This document shows positions 49,862-58,830 of a stretch of DNA of 64,000 bases, one piece after another. Each line of letters starts with the position of its first letter. Position 1 is the first letter of the stretch. Origin of the DNA: Rhizophagus clarus (taxonomy: Eukaryota; Glomeromycota; Glomeromycetes; Glomerales; Glomeraceae). The position numbers and the translations under genes were made by a program. Under the pieces are notes generated by a model that made no database searches, was not told the DNA's origin, and saw only the letters and a program-made list of their open reading frames with translations. Where the stretch lies: the NCBI GenBank assembly GCA_015698045.1, contig BLAL01000281.1, positions 682,001 through 746,000 on the forward strand, given 5' to 3'.

Positions 49862-50588
49862 ATGACTAAACGCAGAGGAGTAACAGAAAAAGGTAATAAT
49901 ATTATATTTTTGATTTAAAATTTATATAGTAATTGCGCCTAATACTATTATAATGATACCTAAAAGACAAGGCAACAAAAGCTGCAAAGACTACAAAAAC
50001 TATTCGTACATATGTTGCCAACTCTTCACGTGATTATAATAAGGAAAGAGATGAAAGGAGAGAGGAAGGAAGTGAACATGAACAAGATAATTTACATGGA
50101 CAAGATGTAGATATTGGAGAAGGTAATAATAGACAAGATGATGATATTGAAAGAATTATTTTGGGTAAATACGTTATAATAATTGTTTTATTATTCAATT
50201 GAAATGATATTTCTGCGAATTTATTTAAAACTAAATTTACTTCGTTATAATGAAGATATGCTTCCAGAGCAAGAAGAAAGAAATATTGAAAAAGAAAGAA
50301 GAGAAAATGAGAAGAAAGAGATGGAGAGGAGAGATAAAGAGAGAAGAGAGAAAAAAAGAAGAGAGAAAGAGAGAAGAGAGAAAGAGAAAAGAGAGAAAGA
50401 GAGAAGAGAGAGGGATAGGAGAGAGAAAGATAAAGAACAAGAAGAAAATGAAAATGATGAAAGCGGTAAAAACATAAAATCTGAACATAATTAATGAATA
50501 TAATTTTATTCTCATTTAATATTACTTCTAGAGAGTGAAAAAGAAATTCCGGTTCAATTTGGCGCAATGACCAATCAATGTCGTCAAT
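49862..50588 (+). pseudogene. 5' part of a spliced TE-like gene, truncated by the virus-like element
   Basis: Exons 49,862-49,892, 49,967-50,164, 50,256-50,465 and 50,532-about 50,588 join in phase (or exon 3 reads on to TAA at 50,494). The product starts MTKRRGVTEKDKATKAAK, has an acidic middle, a long ERRE/KERR charged helix and then EIPVQFGAMTNQCRQ, where unrelated GC-rich sequence begins. Charged arms followed by a short FGAM-x3-C-x2-type segment resemble the N-terminus of fungal Helitron proteins; this is a tentative reading. Array 2 lies directly upstream. Confidence 0.5.
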
Positions 50589-51150
50589 ACCCGGCTACGC
50601 CCGGCGCTGGGCTGAAGCCCCAGTATACATCCACCCCTCCGGGTGAAAACCCTATCAGATCCCCTTCCAGTTAGGCTGGGCGCCTTACGGCGCCATCTCT
50701 AACAATACCATGGATAAATACCATTTCCATACCATACCCCCATCCGTCCCAAAAAATACCCCATCTGTCCTACCATCTGTCCCATATATAACTACTCAAA
50801 TTACTAATCTAACAAAGGAAAGAACAAGAAAACGAATAAGAAAGGAGAGTATAGGACAGATGGGACAGTAGGACAGATGATTATAAAAAAAAAAAAATCA
50901 GATCACATTTCCCAGAAAAACTTTTGAAATTTGGGTATAAAATGTGTCCCATCCGGCCCAATCTGTCCCATTTTCAGGAACGAGCTCAGACACACTTTAA
51001 AGTCCAAGTAGATATGCAAAAAAAAAAACCCTATCACCTAGTATGATCCCCTATATATACCCCCCATACCAGTCATCGATATTGGGCTATGCCTAAAAAG
51101 TGGCAATATTACAGGACCTATCCATAGAATACCGTACCTGAAAAAAAAAA
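50589..51150. other. Left terminal region of the virus-like element
   Basis: GC-rich start (CCCGGCTACGCCCGGCGCTG) with short hairpins GGCTGAAGCC and GGCGCCTTACGGCGCC. Then comes an inverted pair built of CATCTGTCC words (50,761-50,783 against 50,853-50,879) and further CATCC/CATCTGTCCC words near 50,950. Two TATATA runs lie near 50,785 and 51,053. No gene is seen. The region probably contains the terminal repeat and regulatory or origin signals; the terminal repeat cannot be proved without the other end. Confidence 0.5.
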
Positions 51151-51154
51151 ACAG

Positions 51155-51430
51155 CTAATATCGATCATCAACTAAATGTTCAACTATCTCTTTTAATGGT
51201 TTTTTAAAACCAAACTCTTTAGCACGCTTTGCATAATCTAGTTTTAATCCAAGAATAAATGCTACTTTAATATTTATATGATCCAAATCCTCATTCTGGG
51301 CTATAGCATACAATTTTATTGATTCAAAATATTCACTTACAGAGCTATCACCTTGTGTAGGAGCTGGTATCTCTTCTTCTTTGTCACTTTCTAATCTCGA
51401 AGTACTTGGAGGAGTAGTTGGTCTTCCCAT
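51155..51430 (-). CDS. Small Gag-like protein (capsid C-terminal-type domain)
   Basis: Start set at MGRPTTPPST (51,430), 91 residues; an upstream Met at 51,445 is possible. After a Pro/Ser/acidic leader, SVSEYFESIKLYAIAQNED, IKVAFILGLK and KPLKEIVEHL follow. The layout parallels the main Gag of the same element (PVRDFYDKVRRSAELLG, VNQFLRGLN, IEELVGLLERV), that is, the C-terminal capsid-type helices without the rest. The gene may be a truncated paralogue or a dedicated partner of Gag assembly; which is unknown. It lies downstream of the zinc-ribbon gene in the same direction with a 40-bp gap. Confidence 0.6.
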   Translation of the reverse strand: MGRPTTPPSTSRLESDKEEEIPAPTQGDSSVSEYFESIKLYAIAQNEDLDHINIKVAFILGLKLDYAKRAKEFGFKKPLKEIVEHLVDDRY

Positions 51431-51469
51431 TGTTATGTTTATCACTAATAAATAGTGTTATATTTTCAA

Positions 51470-51784
51470 TTAATCCTCTTTTGTCGCTTCTCTTAAATAC
51501 TTCTTAATATAAGCCTGAACTTTATCATCGGCATCCAAAATCTTAAGACCAAGTTTCTTAGCCTTCTTGTTTGTAGCCGTCTTCTTTCTCTTTTCCTTAG
51601 CATCTAAAAACTCTCTTTTACTATGTATTTTAACCTCCCAATTTTTACCAGTAAGGGTGTTCTTGTGTGTCCCACAAATAATACAATCACCATGAATTCG
51701 ATATCGACCTTTATCAGTCATATCCTGAACTTCTGAAGACGTTTTTGTCTTCTTTTTACACTTTGTACAATGTATCTCTGTCAT
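51470..51784 (-). CDS. Zinc-ribbon protein (C-x2-C-KKKT type)
   Basis: Start preferred at MTEIHCTKCKKKT (51,784); an earlier in-frame Met is six bases upstream. Residues about 6-40 hold two Cys pairs, CTKC and CIIC, with the pattern CxxCKKKT...G(D)CxxCGTHK. Small proteins with this ribbon are common in Polintons/adintoviruses and other eukaryotic DNA viruses. A basic stretch (KEKRKKTATNKKAKK) and a short helix follow. Likely a nucleic-acid or capsid-associated basic zinc protein; the precise role is unknown. The adjacent integrase is transcribed divergently from almost the same point. Confidence 0.7.
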   Translation of the reverse strand: MTEIHCTKCKKKTKTSSEVQDMTDKGRYRIHGDCIICGTHKNTLTGKNWEVKIHSKREFLDAKEKRKKTATNKKAKKLGLKILDADDKVQAYIKKYLREATKED

Positions 51785-51794
51785 ATCCACAAAT

Positions 51795-52928
51795 TTGAAT
51801 TCTAGAAGTAAAACTTTAATTTTGAGCGATATGACCCCTTTAGAGAGGTATTACAAATTTTATAACCTATCAGGGGTACCAGCACATCATCTTAAAGATC
51901 AAGAGCATTATAACATCTATCGAAGACCTCTAAAGGAGAAAAGATCTGAGCGTCCAAAAGTAATCGTCTGGAAAGAAAATGCTACCCAGCAGTCTGATTT
52001 AGCAGAAATGCCTATAGACCCCAAGGGATACCATTATTTTCTCGTAGTAGTAGAAATATCCAGAAGACGAGTAGATGCGGAGCCTATTAAAAATAAGACA
52101 GCTAATAGTGTATTAAAAGCATTTATTAAAATATATGGACGTGGTCGTATCCAACCTCCTACCCATAGACTAGAAACTGATTCTGGTTCAGAATTTACCA
52201 ATTCACAAATACGTGATTTTTTCCTTAATAGCATTGGAGTTATGATGAGATTTGGAGAACCTGAACGTCATAAACAGCAATCATTTGCAGAGAGAGCAAT
52301 TCAGGCTATAGAAAAACCGCTTTTTAGAAGAATGACAGCACAGGAACTAAAAACTGGTGAGACATCAGTAGAATGGTCTGAAGACTTCCATGATATAGTA
52401 AGATTAGTAGATGAACAGTGGCAAAGGGATCCACCTAAAATCCCAGAAGGTCCACCTAAAATCGATAAAAATACAGAACTACTACTAGAGGGTACACAAG
52501 TTCGAACTAAACTTCATGAACCTATATCAGTACTTGGAAAAAAATTACATGGTAAGTTCAGAATAGGCGACATTAAATGGGACCCAAAAGTTCGTATAAT
52601 TAAGAAGCTTATCCTTTCTCCTGAACAGCCACCTACATATTTACTTGATGGACCACATGGTAGGTTAGGAGTATCTAGATGTGCATATACTAGAAAAGAA
52701 TTGCAAGTCATTCCTATCAACGAAAAACCCCCACCTGATTCGGTCATAAGGGGACGGCCAGAAAGATATGTACCTGAAAGGATTCTTAAGCATCGTACCA
52801 GAAAGGGTCAGCTCCAATACTTAGTCAAATGGGAACGCTATCCAGAAGACGAATCTACATGGGAGCCAGCTGACAGATTACAAGAAGACGTCCCCAATCT
52901 AGTACGTATCTATAATGATACAAAATAG
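51795..52928 (+). CDS. DDE integrase with C-terminal chromodomain
   Basis: 377 residues if started at 51,795; MTPLERYYKFYNL (51,831) is an equally good start. The rve core contains the catalytic triad D68 (QQSDLAEMP), D129 (ETDSGSEF) and E166 (SFAERAIQ), with spacing of 60 and 36. No N-terminal zinc finger is obvious. The C-terminus (about 322-377) is a chromodomain: YVPERILKHR, YLVKWERYP, STWEPADRL. The architecture fits integrases of Polintons and Ty3/chromoviruses. It would insert the element DNA, with the chromodomain steering it to modified histones. No reverse transcriptase or RNase H precedes it, unlike in a retroelement pol gene. Intact and intronless. Confidence 0.9.
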   Translation: MNSRSKTLILSDMTPLERYYKFYNLSGVPAHHLKDQEHYNIYRRPLKEKRSERPKVIVWKENATQQSDLAEMPIDPKGYHYFLVVVEISRRRVDAEPIKNKTANSVLKAFIKIYGRGRIQPPTHRLETDSGSEFTNSQIRDFFLNSIGVMMRFGEPERHKQQSFAERAIQAIEKPLFRRMTAQELKTGETSVEWSEDFHDIVRLVDEQWQRDPPKIPEGPPKIDKNTELLLEGTQVRTKLHEPISVLGKKLHGKFRIGDIKWDPKVRIIKKLILSPEQPPTYLLDGPHGRLGVSRCAYTRKELQVIPINEKPPPDSVIRGRPERYVPERILKHRTRKGQLQYLVKWERYPEDESTWEPADRLQEDVPNLVRIYNDTK

Positions 52929-53038
52929 ATTTTATTTTTTTTTCGAAAATCCTAAAATTGTAATTAAAGATAAGGGTATAATAAAGTAAATCATATAATA
53001 AATATTCGAAATTAAACATATCCATTATATACTAAAAA

Positions 53039-53677
53039 ATGTATACTGACATTGCTACATTCTTAGATGTATCCCCAGAATGGGTAGAAAACTGGTTAAA
53101 TACTCCAATCAAGGAAACTGGCCATAATGTTAATGCTACTTTCAAGAGAACCGATATATTTCAGATACATGAAATTGCTCGTGTCATCATGTATCAACTT
53201 AACCAGCTTGCCGAAGAGGACTACTGGAAAGCTGTAGAAGATTATAAGAATAGCAGTAAAGAATTAGATCATGCTTTTAAAAAATATTTAGGTAAGTATA
53301 GAGCTTTTATAGAACCAATATATAGAAAATTTAGGGATTTGACCGATAAAAAAAGAAAAGCTTTTGCGTATCAGGTAGAGATAGAAAAAATTATGTTACA
53401 AGGTGGATTTGCATATAAAGATACAGAAAAGATTTATATAATTTATCATATTAACATGCTAGCTGATGGGTTGGATCCTTATGAAATCCCAGGATTCGGT
53501 GAACCAGAAGAAGAAGAATCATCTTGGCAACCAGATTACTGGGGAGATGAAGATCCAGACAATCCTGCAAATTGGCAATCGATGCCGGATGAATCTGATG
53601 AAGATCTAAGTGATGATTCAAGCGATTCTGATGAAGATCCAGATTACCCTTATCTAGAATCTGTTGAATGGATCTAA
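53039..53677 (+). CDS. Unknown protein with acidic C-terminus
   Basis: 212 residues, not recognised. The first 135 residues look helical (VSPEWVENWL, IHEIARVIMYQLNQLAEEDY, then a Lys/Tyr-rich helix). The last 60 are strongly acidic with repeated SDEDLSDDSSDSDEDPD and scattered Trp/Pro. It follows the integrase in the same direction by 110 bp and converges on the protease gene with a 14-bp gap. The intact frame in a decayed neighbourhood suggests it is part of the element. A DNA-mimic or scaffold role is conceivable but unsupported. Confidence 0.7.
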   Translation: MYTDIATFLDVSPEWVENWLNTPIKETGHNVNATFKRTDIFQIHEIARVIMYQLNQLAEEDYWKAVEDYKNSSKELDHAFKKYLGKYRAFIEPIYRKFRDLTDKKRKAFAYQVEIEKIMLQGGFAYKDTEKIYIIYHINMLADGLDPYEIPGFGEPEEEESSWQPDYWGDEDPDNPANWQSMPDESDEDLSDDSSDSDEDPDYPYLESVEWI

Positions 53678-53691
53678 TTTTATATTTTTTT

Positions 53692-54399
53692 TTATGTCCT
53701 ATTTGCATCCGGAATTATAGGAATAAAATAGTCCCTATCATTGCATGTAAGGGCAATATGATTTCGAGATTCATGAATATCATAATTATACCTTCTAAGG
53801 CACGCTCGGCTCAAACCAATTTCTCTATGCTTATATCCTTTCAGGACTACAAGATCTTCTTTAATGATACAACTACCACTCTGTGGTGGTGAAAGGTTTA
53901 TCGATACATTTTTTACTATACCAAGTGTCTCACCACCCCCTGATGCACCAGTAATACTATGCTTTATAGATTTATCAACTTTTAGTTTTAGTTCGTGACA
54001 TGCTTCTTCTTGGATAAAGGAAACATTAGCACAGGAATCCGCTAGACACTGAATATTTACCCCATTTACATTTCCATTTATAGCTAAAAGATCTTTAGTA
54101 TTTTCCAATCGAGCGACATCAATATCCATAGCCATTGGACCCAAATACTCTTCCTGTACTGCTGGTTGTTCTTGAGGGGCGCTATCATAATTTTCTAATA
54201 TTTTATAGACGATCTCCTGAATGATCTTTCTGATATCAGCAAGCTTTAGAAGATTTAAAAGCTCCGTTTTAGTAAAATTCGTTGATGGCTTAATAGCAGG
54301 GATTTTTACCATTTTAGTGGATTTAGATATCGATTTAGATGGTGCTGATTTAATTGCTGGTGGTGATGGTTTACCTTTACCTTTATTTGAAACTATCTT
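53692..54399 (-). CDS. Retropepsin-like aspartic protease, probably made by -1 frameshift from Gag
   Basis: The frame is open from the A9 run at 54,406-54,398 (KIVSNKGKGKPSPP...) through the first internal Met at 54,312. Counted from that Met, residues 78-100 read INGNVNGVNIQCLADSCANV, the retropepsin active-site strand, with D92-S93 but Cys instead of the usual Gly. A flap-like GASGGGETLG and a later hydrophobic-hydrophobic-Gly (REIGLSRACL) complete the family pattern. It would cleave Gag in assembled particles. No reverse transcriptase follows. The Gly-to-Cys change may weaken catalysis, or the protein may act as a domain without cleavage. Confidence 0.75.
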   Translation of the reverse strand, partial: KIVSNKGKGKPSPPAIKSAPSKSISKSTKMVKIPAIKPSTNFTKTELLNLLKLADIRKIIQEIVYKILENYDSAPQEQPAVQEEYLGPMAMDIDVARLENTKDLLAINGNVNGVNIQCLADSCANVSFIQEEACHELKLKVDKSIKHSITGASGGGETLGIVKNVSINLSPPQSGSCIIKEDLVVLKGYKHREIGLSRACLRRYNYDIHESRNHIALTCNDRDYFIPIIPDANRT

Positions 54400-54408
54400 T
54401 TTTTTTGG
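54393..54408 (-). promoter_or_regulatory. Candidate -1 ribosomal frameshift site (A9)
   Basis: Gag codons read GTC-CAA-AAA-AAA-AGA-TAG. Slipping back one base within A9 continues as AAG-ATA-GTT into the open protease frame, with no stop before the protease domain. A-AAA-AAA is a canonical -1 heptamer. No strong downstream pseudoknot was identified by eye. Transcriptional slippage on A9 would give the same product. Confidence 0.65.
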
Positions 54409-55844
54409 ACGAGCATAATTTCTCCATTCTCACCTTGAACCAATTCTATAGGTACACCTCGAATAGCATTGGAAGTATCCATAGGATCATCATGATCATC
54501 TAAGGAAAGTTCACGCATTGCCCTATTTAACTCTGCATCTTCACGTCTTTCTCTAGCTTTTGCGATTCTTTTAGCAATCTTACCAGCTAATCTTTGTTCC
54601 AATGTATTTCTAGGAGCAGATCTACTTGCTACATCAAATACCTGTTGTAAATGCATATCATCAACCTCATTTTCATCAGGCGGATTAAAAGCTTCATCAG
54701 GAATATCATCCCAATCATCATGATATCGAGGCTTAGGTTTGGGTTTAGGTCTATAAACTGGCTTTACATCTCGAGCCTTAAGACTTTCCTGTAATTGACG
54801 AATTTGGGATTGAAACCCTTCAGCCTGTTGTTGCAATAATCGACTCATTTCACCTTGGGTAACTGCATGATTTTGTACTGGTTTTAATATAACTGGCTCC
54901 TGACTAACTGGTGGCAATTGCTCTGGAATAATTTGTCTATCCCTCTGATACTGTATATTTTCTCGTCTTTCTCTACCAAGACGTAATTCAGCCTTTCTTT
55001 TTTCAACTCGTTCAAGAAGACCTACTAATTCCTCTATATCTCGTTCAGCACCAATCCTTTCAGCCTCAATAGCACAATCATCATTCAGACCTCTTAGAAA
55101 CTGATTAACTAAAACATCATTACCATAACCTAATAGTTCAGCACTTCTTCTAACTTTATCATAGAAATCTCGAACAGGCATATTTTCCTGAAAAAGGTTA
55201 CCAAACCTTAACTGACGTCTGGCATTCTGTTGTGTAGGAAATTCATTACGCATTTTAATTAGAACATGACAGGGACGGGCTGGAATTACATACGGATGAC
55301 CGACACCTGCTCCACCAGCAATTGCAACACCAGCTCCAGCACCACCACCAAGAACATTGTGATTAAGAGGGTCATTAGTAAATTCCATACCAGCACGATT
55401 TAACCAAATATCTCTATTTCCTTCTATAGCATAATCGGGCCAGATATCAGTGACTGGATTATTAACACCTGCAGGTGGTACTGCACCATCAGTCATATGA
55501 GCTTGTGCAGGAGAACCTACAACCCATGTATTTACTGGACAATTACCAGCATTACCAGCCAAAGCCTTAAATGCTGGCTCATCACCATGTGCAAGACGAA
55601 GAAGAATATTTCTAAGTCTAACTCTCTTTCCTAGGATATTAGCATCATACCATCTGGAGGCCGGACCAGTTAAGCAAGCACGAAGTATACCCATAGCTTT
55701 CTCCCAACCTGCTGGATTACCAGCAACAGCCGATGGATCAATTCCAATACTATGAATATAGCCCTTATATAACTCAAAAAATCTCTCAAGATCATCGTCA
55801 TCATTTCCAGCAAAAACTGGCATTCCTATTGCAACGGTAGCCAT
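54393..55844 (-). CDS. Gag-type capsid protein
   Basis: 483 residues. Residues about 10-80 (PVFAGNDDDDLERFFELYKG, GWEKAMGILRACLTGPASRW) match the N-terminal Gag capsid fold, with helices around a conserved Trp. A Gly/Ala-rich, Pro-rich insert follows (about 100-190). Residues 205-285 (TQQNARRQLRFGNLFQ, PVRDFYDKVRR, VNQFLRGLNDD, ERDIEELVGLLERVE) are the classical retrotransposon Gag C-terminal half. Then comes a coiled coil and an acidic/basic tail; no CCHC knuckle. The gene ends in CAAAAAAAAAGATAG, a slippery site leading into the protease frame. It begins inside the end of the coiled-coil gene. In Ty3-like elements this protein forms the particle; here it may be the only capsid protein. Confidence 0.85.
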   Translation of the reverse strand: MATVAIGMPVFAGNDDDDLERFFELYKGYIHSIGIDPSAVAGNPAGWEKAMGILRACLTGPASRWYDANILGKRVRLRNILLRLAHGDEPAFKALAGNAGNCPVNTWVVGSPAQAHMTDGAVPPAGVNNPVTDIWPDYAIEGNRDIWLNRAGMEFTNDPLNHNVLGGGAGAGVAIAGGAGVGHPYVIPARPCHVLIKMRNEFPTQQNARRQLRFGNLFQENMPVRDFYDKVRRSAELLGYGNDVLVNQFLRGLNDDCAIEAERIGAERDIEELVGLLERVEKRKAELRLGRERRENIQYQRDRQIIPEQLPPVSQEPVILKPVQNHAVTQGEMSRLLQQQAEGFQSQIRQLQESLKARDVKPVYRPKPKPKPRYHDDWDDIPDEAFNPPDENEVDDMHLQQVFDVASRSAPRNTLEQRLAGKIAKRIAKARERREDAELNRAMRELSLDDHDDPMDTSNAIRGVPIELVQGENGEIMLVQKKR

Positions 55845-56476
55845 ACTACTGTGGGATTATCTGGAGGAGGATTGTTGACTATGGGATTTGCTTGTCTAAT
55901 TCGAAACCACTGTGCTTGAATTCTAAGTACAGCCAATTGTGCTTGCATTCTATCACGAATTCGTCCCAAGTTTCTAGATGTAAGTCGTTCTATTGCAAGT
56001 TGGTGTGTTAATCTATTATTTCTTTGTTGCAAAGTATCCCTAATTCTTCTTTGCCGTACTTGCTGATCTTGTAATTGATTAGCTTGATCACGATTTGCAT
56101 TTACCAGATGATTTCTCTCATTTTGCAATCCGTTCCTCTCATTTTGACATGCAATAAGACGTTGTCTAATACCATGAATCTCACGTTCTCTAGCATTGGT
56201 CACTTCTTGCAAAAATCTTAATAAACCAGTCGAAGTATCAAGCTCTTCCCTAGTTTGTCTTGCTCTTTCTTCAACCTGTATACCATGAGCTATAATCAAT
56301 CCAATAATATGCTTAATCTCATGATTAATATTTATAAGATTTGGTGTAACAGTCATTCGACCATTTACCAGCAGGGCATCTGCGCCATTCTTAAGTGCAT
56401 TAATTAGCTGATTAATATCCATTGCTACTAAATGTGCTGGAGGAACGCCTGTAGGATCAGTAGGAACATATGCCAT
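55826..56476 (-). CDS. Coiled-coil protein upstream of Gag
   Basis: Start preferred at MAYVPTDPTG (56,476), 216 residues; MYSIFKMAY, six codons earlier, is possible. A Pro-rich opening and a globular part with GVPPAHLVAMDINQLINAL are followed by a long predicted coiled coil (about 75-190) with NERNGLQNERNHLVNAN and repeated Arg/Gln heptads, then a Pro/Asn tail ending VVWLPLQ. Its last 19 bases overlap the Gag start in the -1 frame. The function is not known; a minor structural or scaffold protein is plausible from position. Its upstream region was only about 40 bp from the ATPase start before the Harbinger-like insertion. Confidence 0.72.
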   Translation of the reverse strand: MAYVPTDPTGVPPAHLVAMDINQLINALKNGADALLVNGRMTVTPNLININHEIKHIIGLIIAHGIQVEERARQTREELDTSTGLLRFLQEVTNAREREIHGIRQRLIACQNERNGLQNERNHLVNANRDQANQLQDQQVRQRRIRDTLQQRNNRLTHQLAIERLTSRNLGRIRDRMQAQLAVLRIQAQWFRIRQANPIVNNPPPDNPTVVWLPLQ

Positions 56477-58830
56477 TTTGAATATACTATACACTATATA
56501 CTACTAATTGCTTACACTGGTCAAAATCGATGCTATCGGGTACATATCGGGTACCTGATATGTACCCGATATGTGTGAAATATGTGTATGCTATTTAATA
56601 ATACTACACATATCGGGTACCCGATATGTACCCGTCGGATGCAGAAAATCGGTGACATATAACGTACATATCGGGTACATTTCTCATACATATTGGGTAG
56701 TTAAATATCGGTTACATATCATAGATTTATTGGGTACCCGATATATTTTAAAAAAATATCGGACAGATATTATACACTTATCGGATAGTGCTAATAAGTA
56801 TCCTATATATACCCGATATGTATCCTATTTGTATTTGAAATATAAGCATAATTTCATAATTTTCACACATATCGGATAGCCGAAAAGTATAGCATTTATG
56901 GGGCATTAATAGTAGTAGATTTATAATTTAAATACAATTGTAATTTAAAAGTAATTTAATTCATTTAATTGTAATTACTGAAAGTTTTATTTATATTTTC
57001 AATCGATAATAAAAAAAATATTATACAAAAAATATTATAAAAAAAATTCACTACTCTTTACACAAATTTACAATTAATGTTCACTTGTTTGCTTGTTTTC
57101 ATTTCATTATATCTATTTAATTTGAAAGAAAGTAAAATGTTAGTAATAAAAGTGTTAGTATGAATATTAGTAGAAGTGTTAGCAAAAGAAAAGGAACGTT
57201 AATAAAAAAATTTTTACATTAGAAAGTGTTAGTATTAATGTTAGTATGAAAGTTAGTAGAAGTAGAAAAGGAACGTCAATAAAAAAAAATATAAAGTATA
57301 AGTATTAATGTTAGTGTTAATGTTAGTAGAAGTGTTAGTAAAAGTAAGAAATAAAAATGTTTAACAGTAGAACATTGTTAGTAGGAACGTTAGTAGGAGG
57401 AAACACATTAGAAAAAAATATTAGTAAGAGTGTTAACAGGATGGAAAAAGAAATTTCAACAAAAAATGTACCTTTGTATTTATTTTTTAGAAAAACCAAT
57501 AAAGTAAAAAACTCGATAGTAGAACATTGTTTAGGACGTTAGTGAGAAGAAATACATTGGAAAAATATATTAATAAGAGTGTTAAGAATAACATAATAAT
57601 GGGAAAAGAAATTTCAACAAAAAATATACCTTTATCTTTATTTTTAGACAAAAACAATAAAGTAAAAATTTGAGAGAGAGAGAAAAAAGTTTTGAAAAAA
57701 AAAAAAAACGATAAATAAATAATTAAATCGTGATCGTGCAATCACATGATCAACAAAATTATCAATTTTTATTGGTTATTTGGGTAATATTATAAATAAC
57801 ATAATAATGGGAAAAGAAATTTCAACAAAAAATATACCTTTATCTTTATTTTTTAGACAAAACAATAAAGTAAAAATTTGAGAGAGAGAGAAAAAGTTTT
57901 TGAAAAAAAAAAAAAAAAAAAAATACGATAAATAAATAATTAAATCATGATCGTGCAATCACATGATCAACAAAATTATCAATTTTTATTGGTTATTTGG
58001 GTAATATTATATTCAGCCACATCAGCCACAAAATCGGTCACCTATCGAATGCACAAGTCAATATTAGCGAAGAAGCACAAACTTGATTATTCACTATTCG
58101 TGCTCAACTTGAGTTGATAAAATTATTAAAAAATCACTGATTTTATTAAATTTATCAGAATTTTTATACCTAATTAAAGATGATTAAATTAAGTTTTACT
58201 ACCGATTTCATTATAACGTTACCAACTTTTTTGTTAATCTTGGATATTTTATTTTGAATTTAAATTGTTCGCTTTGAACTCGAGTTGAACTCGAGTTCAA
58301 CTCGAGTTTAACTCGTTCGCTCAAGATCTTTGTGTAATGTATTGTAGATCCGTAATTGTTTTATTTGTAGTCTATAATTGGCAAAAGCTTATTATAAACC
58401 AAAATAAAAAACACTATTTATTTACGTATCTGTATTATTAGATTTTACCTTTTTTAGATTTGATATATAATTAAAAAGAAGACCTTTATCTTGATATTTT
58501 GGAATCACGATCATAACAATTGAGTTTAGGTCGAGTTTAACTTGTTCATTGTGATTGATTGTATTGTAGATCCGTATCTGTATTATAATTAATATAAAGA
58601 AGACAGATCATAACAATCATGACATATTTGAGAAATTAGAACAATTTACGTAAATGTTCTTGAAGGGTAATTAATATAATAATACAAGGTGATAAAAAAT
58701 TGTTTTTAAAAAGAGGTTTCATCTTTTTTTTTTTCTTACAATAAATTTGTTGTCGTTATTTCTATTATATATTCTTTTTCTTAAAATTTGTTGCCGTTAT
58801 TTTTTATTATTATATATTCTTTTTCTTAAA

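Noticed and set aside
50234-50567. Leu/Ser/Phe-rich frames on the minus strand
   Set aside because: Antisense of the charged ERRE/KERR helix, which sits in a properly spliced plus-strand gene.
53451-53892. Open frames antisense to the acidic protein and protease
   Set aside because: Shadows of intact genes with better composition on the other strand.
51155-56494. Ty3/gypsy retrotransposon with missing pol
   Set aside because: Integrase is on the opposite strand from Gag/protease, no reverse transcriptase, RNase H, LTRs or primer site are seen, and DNA-virus-type genes are interspersed.
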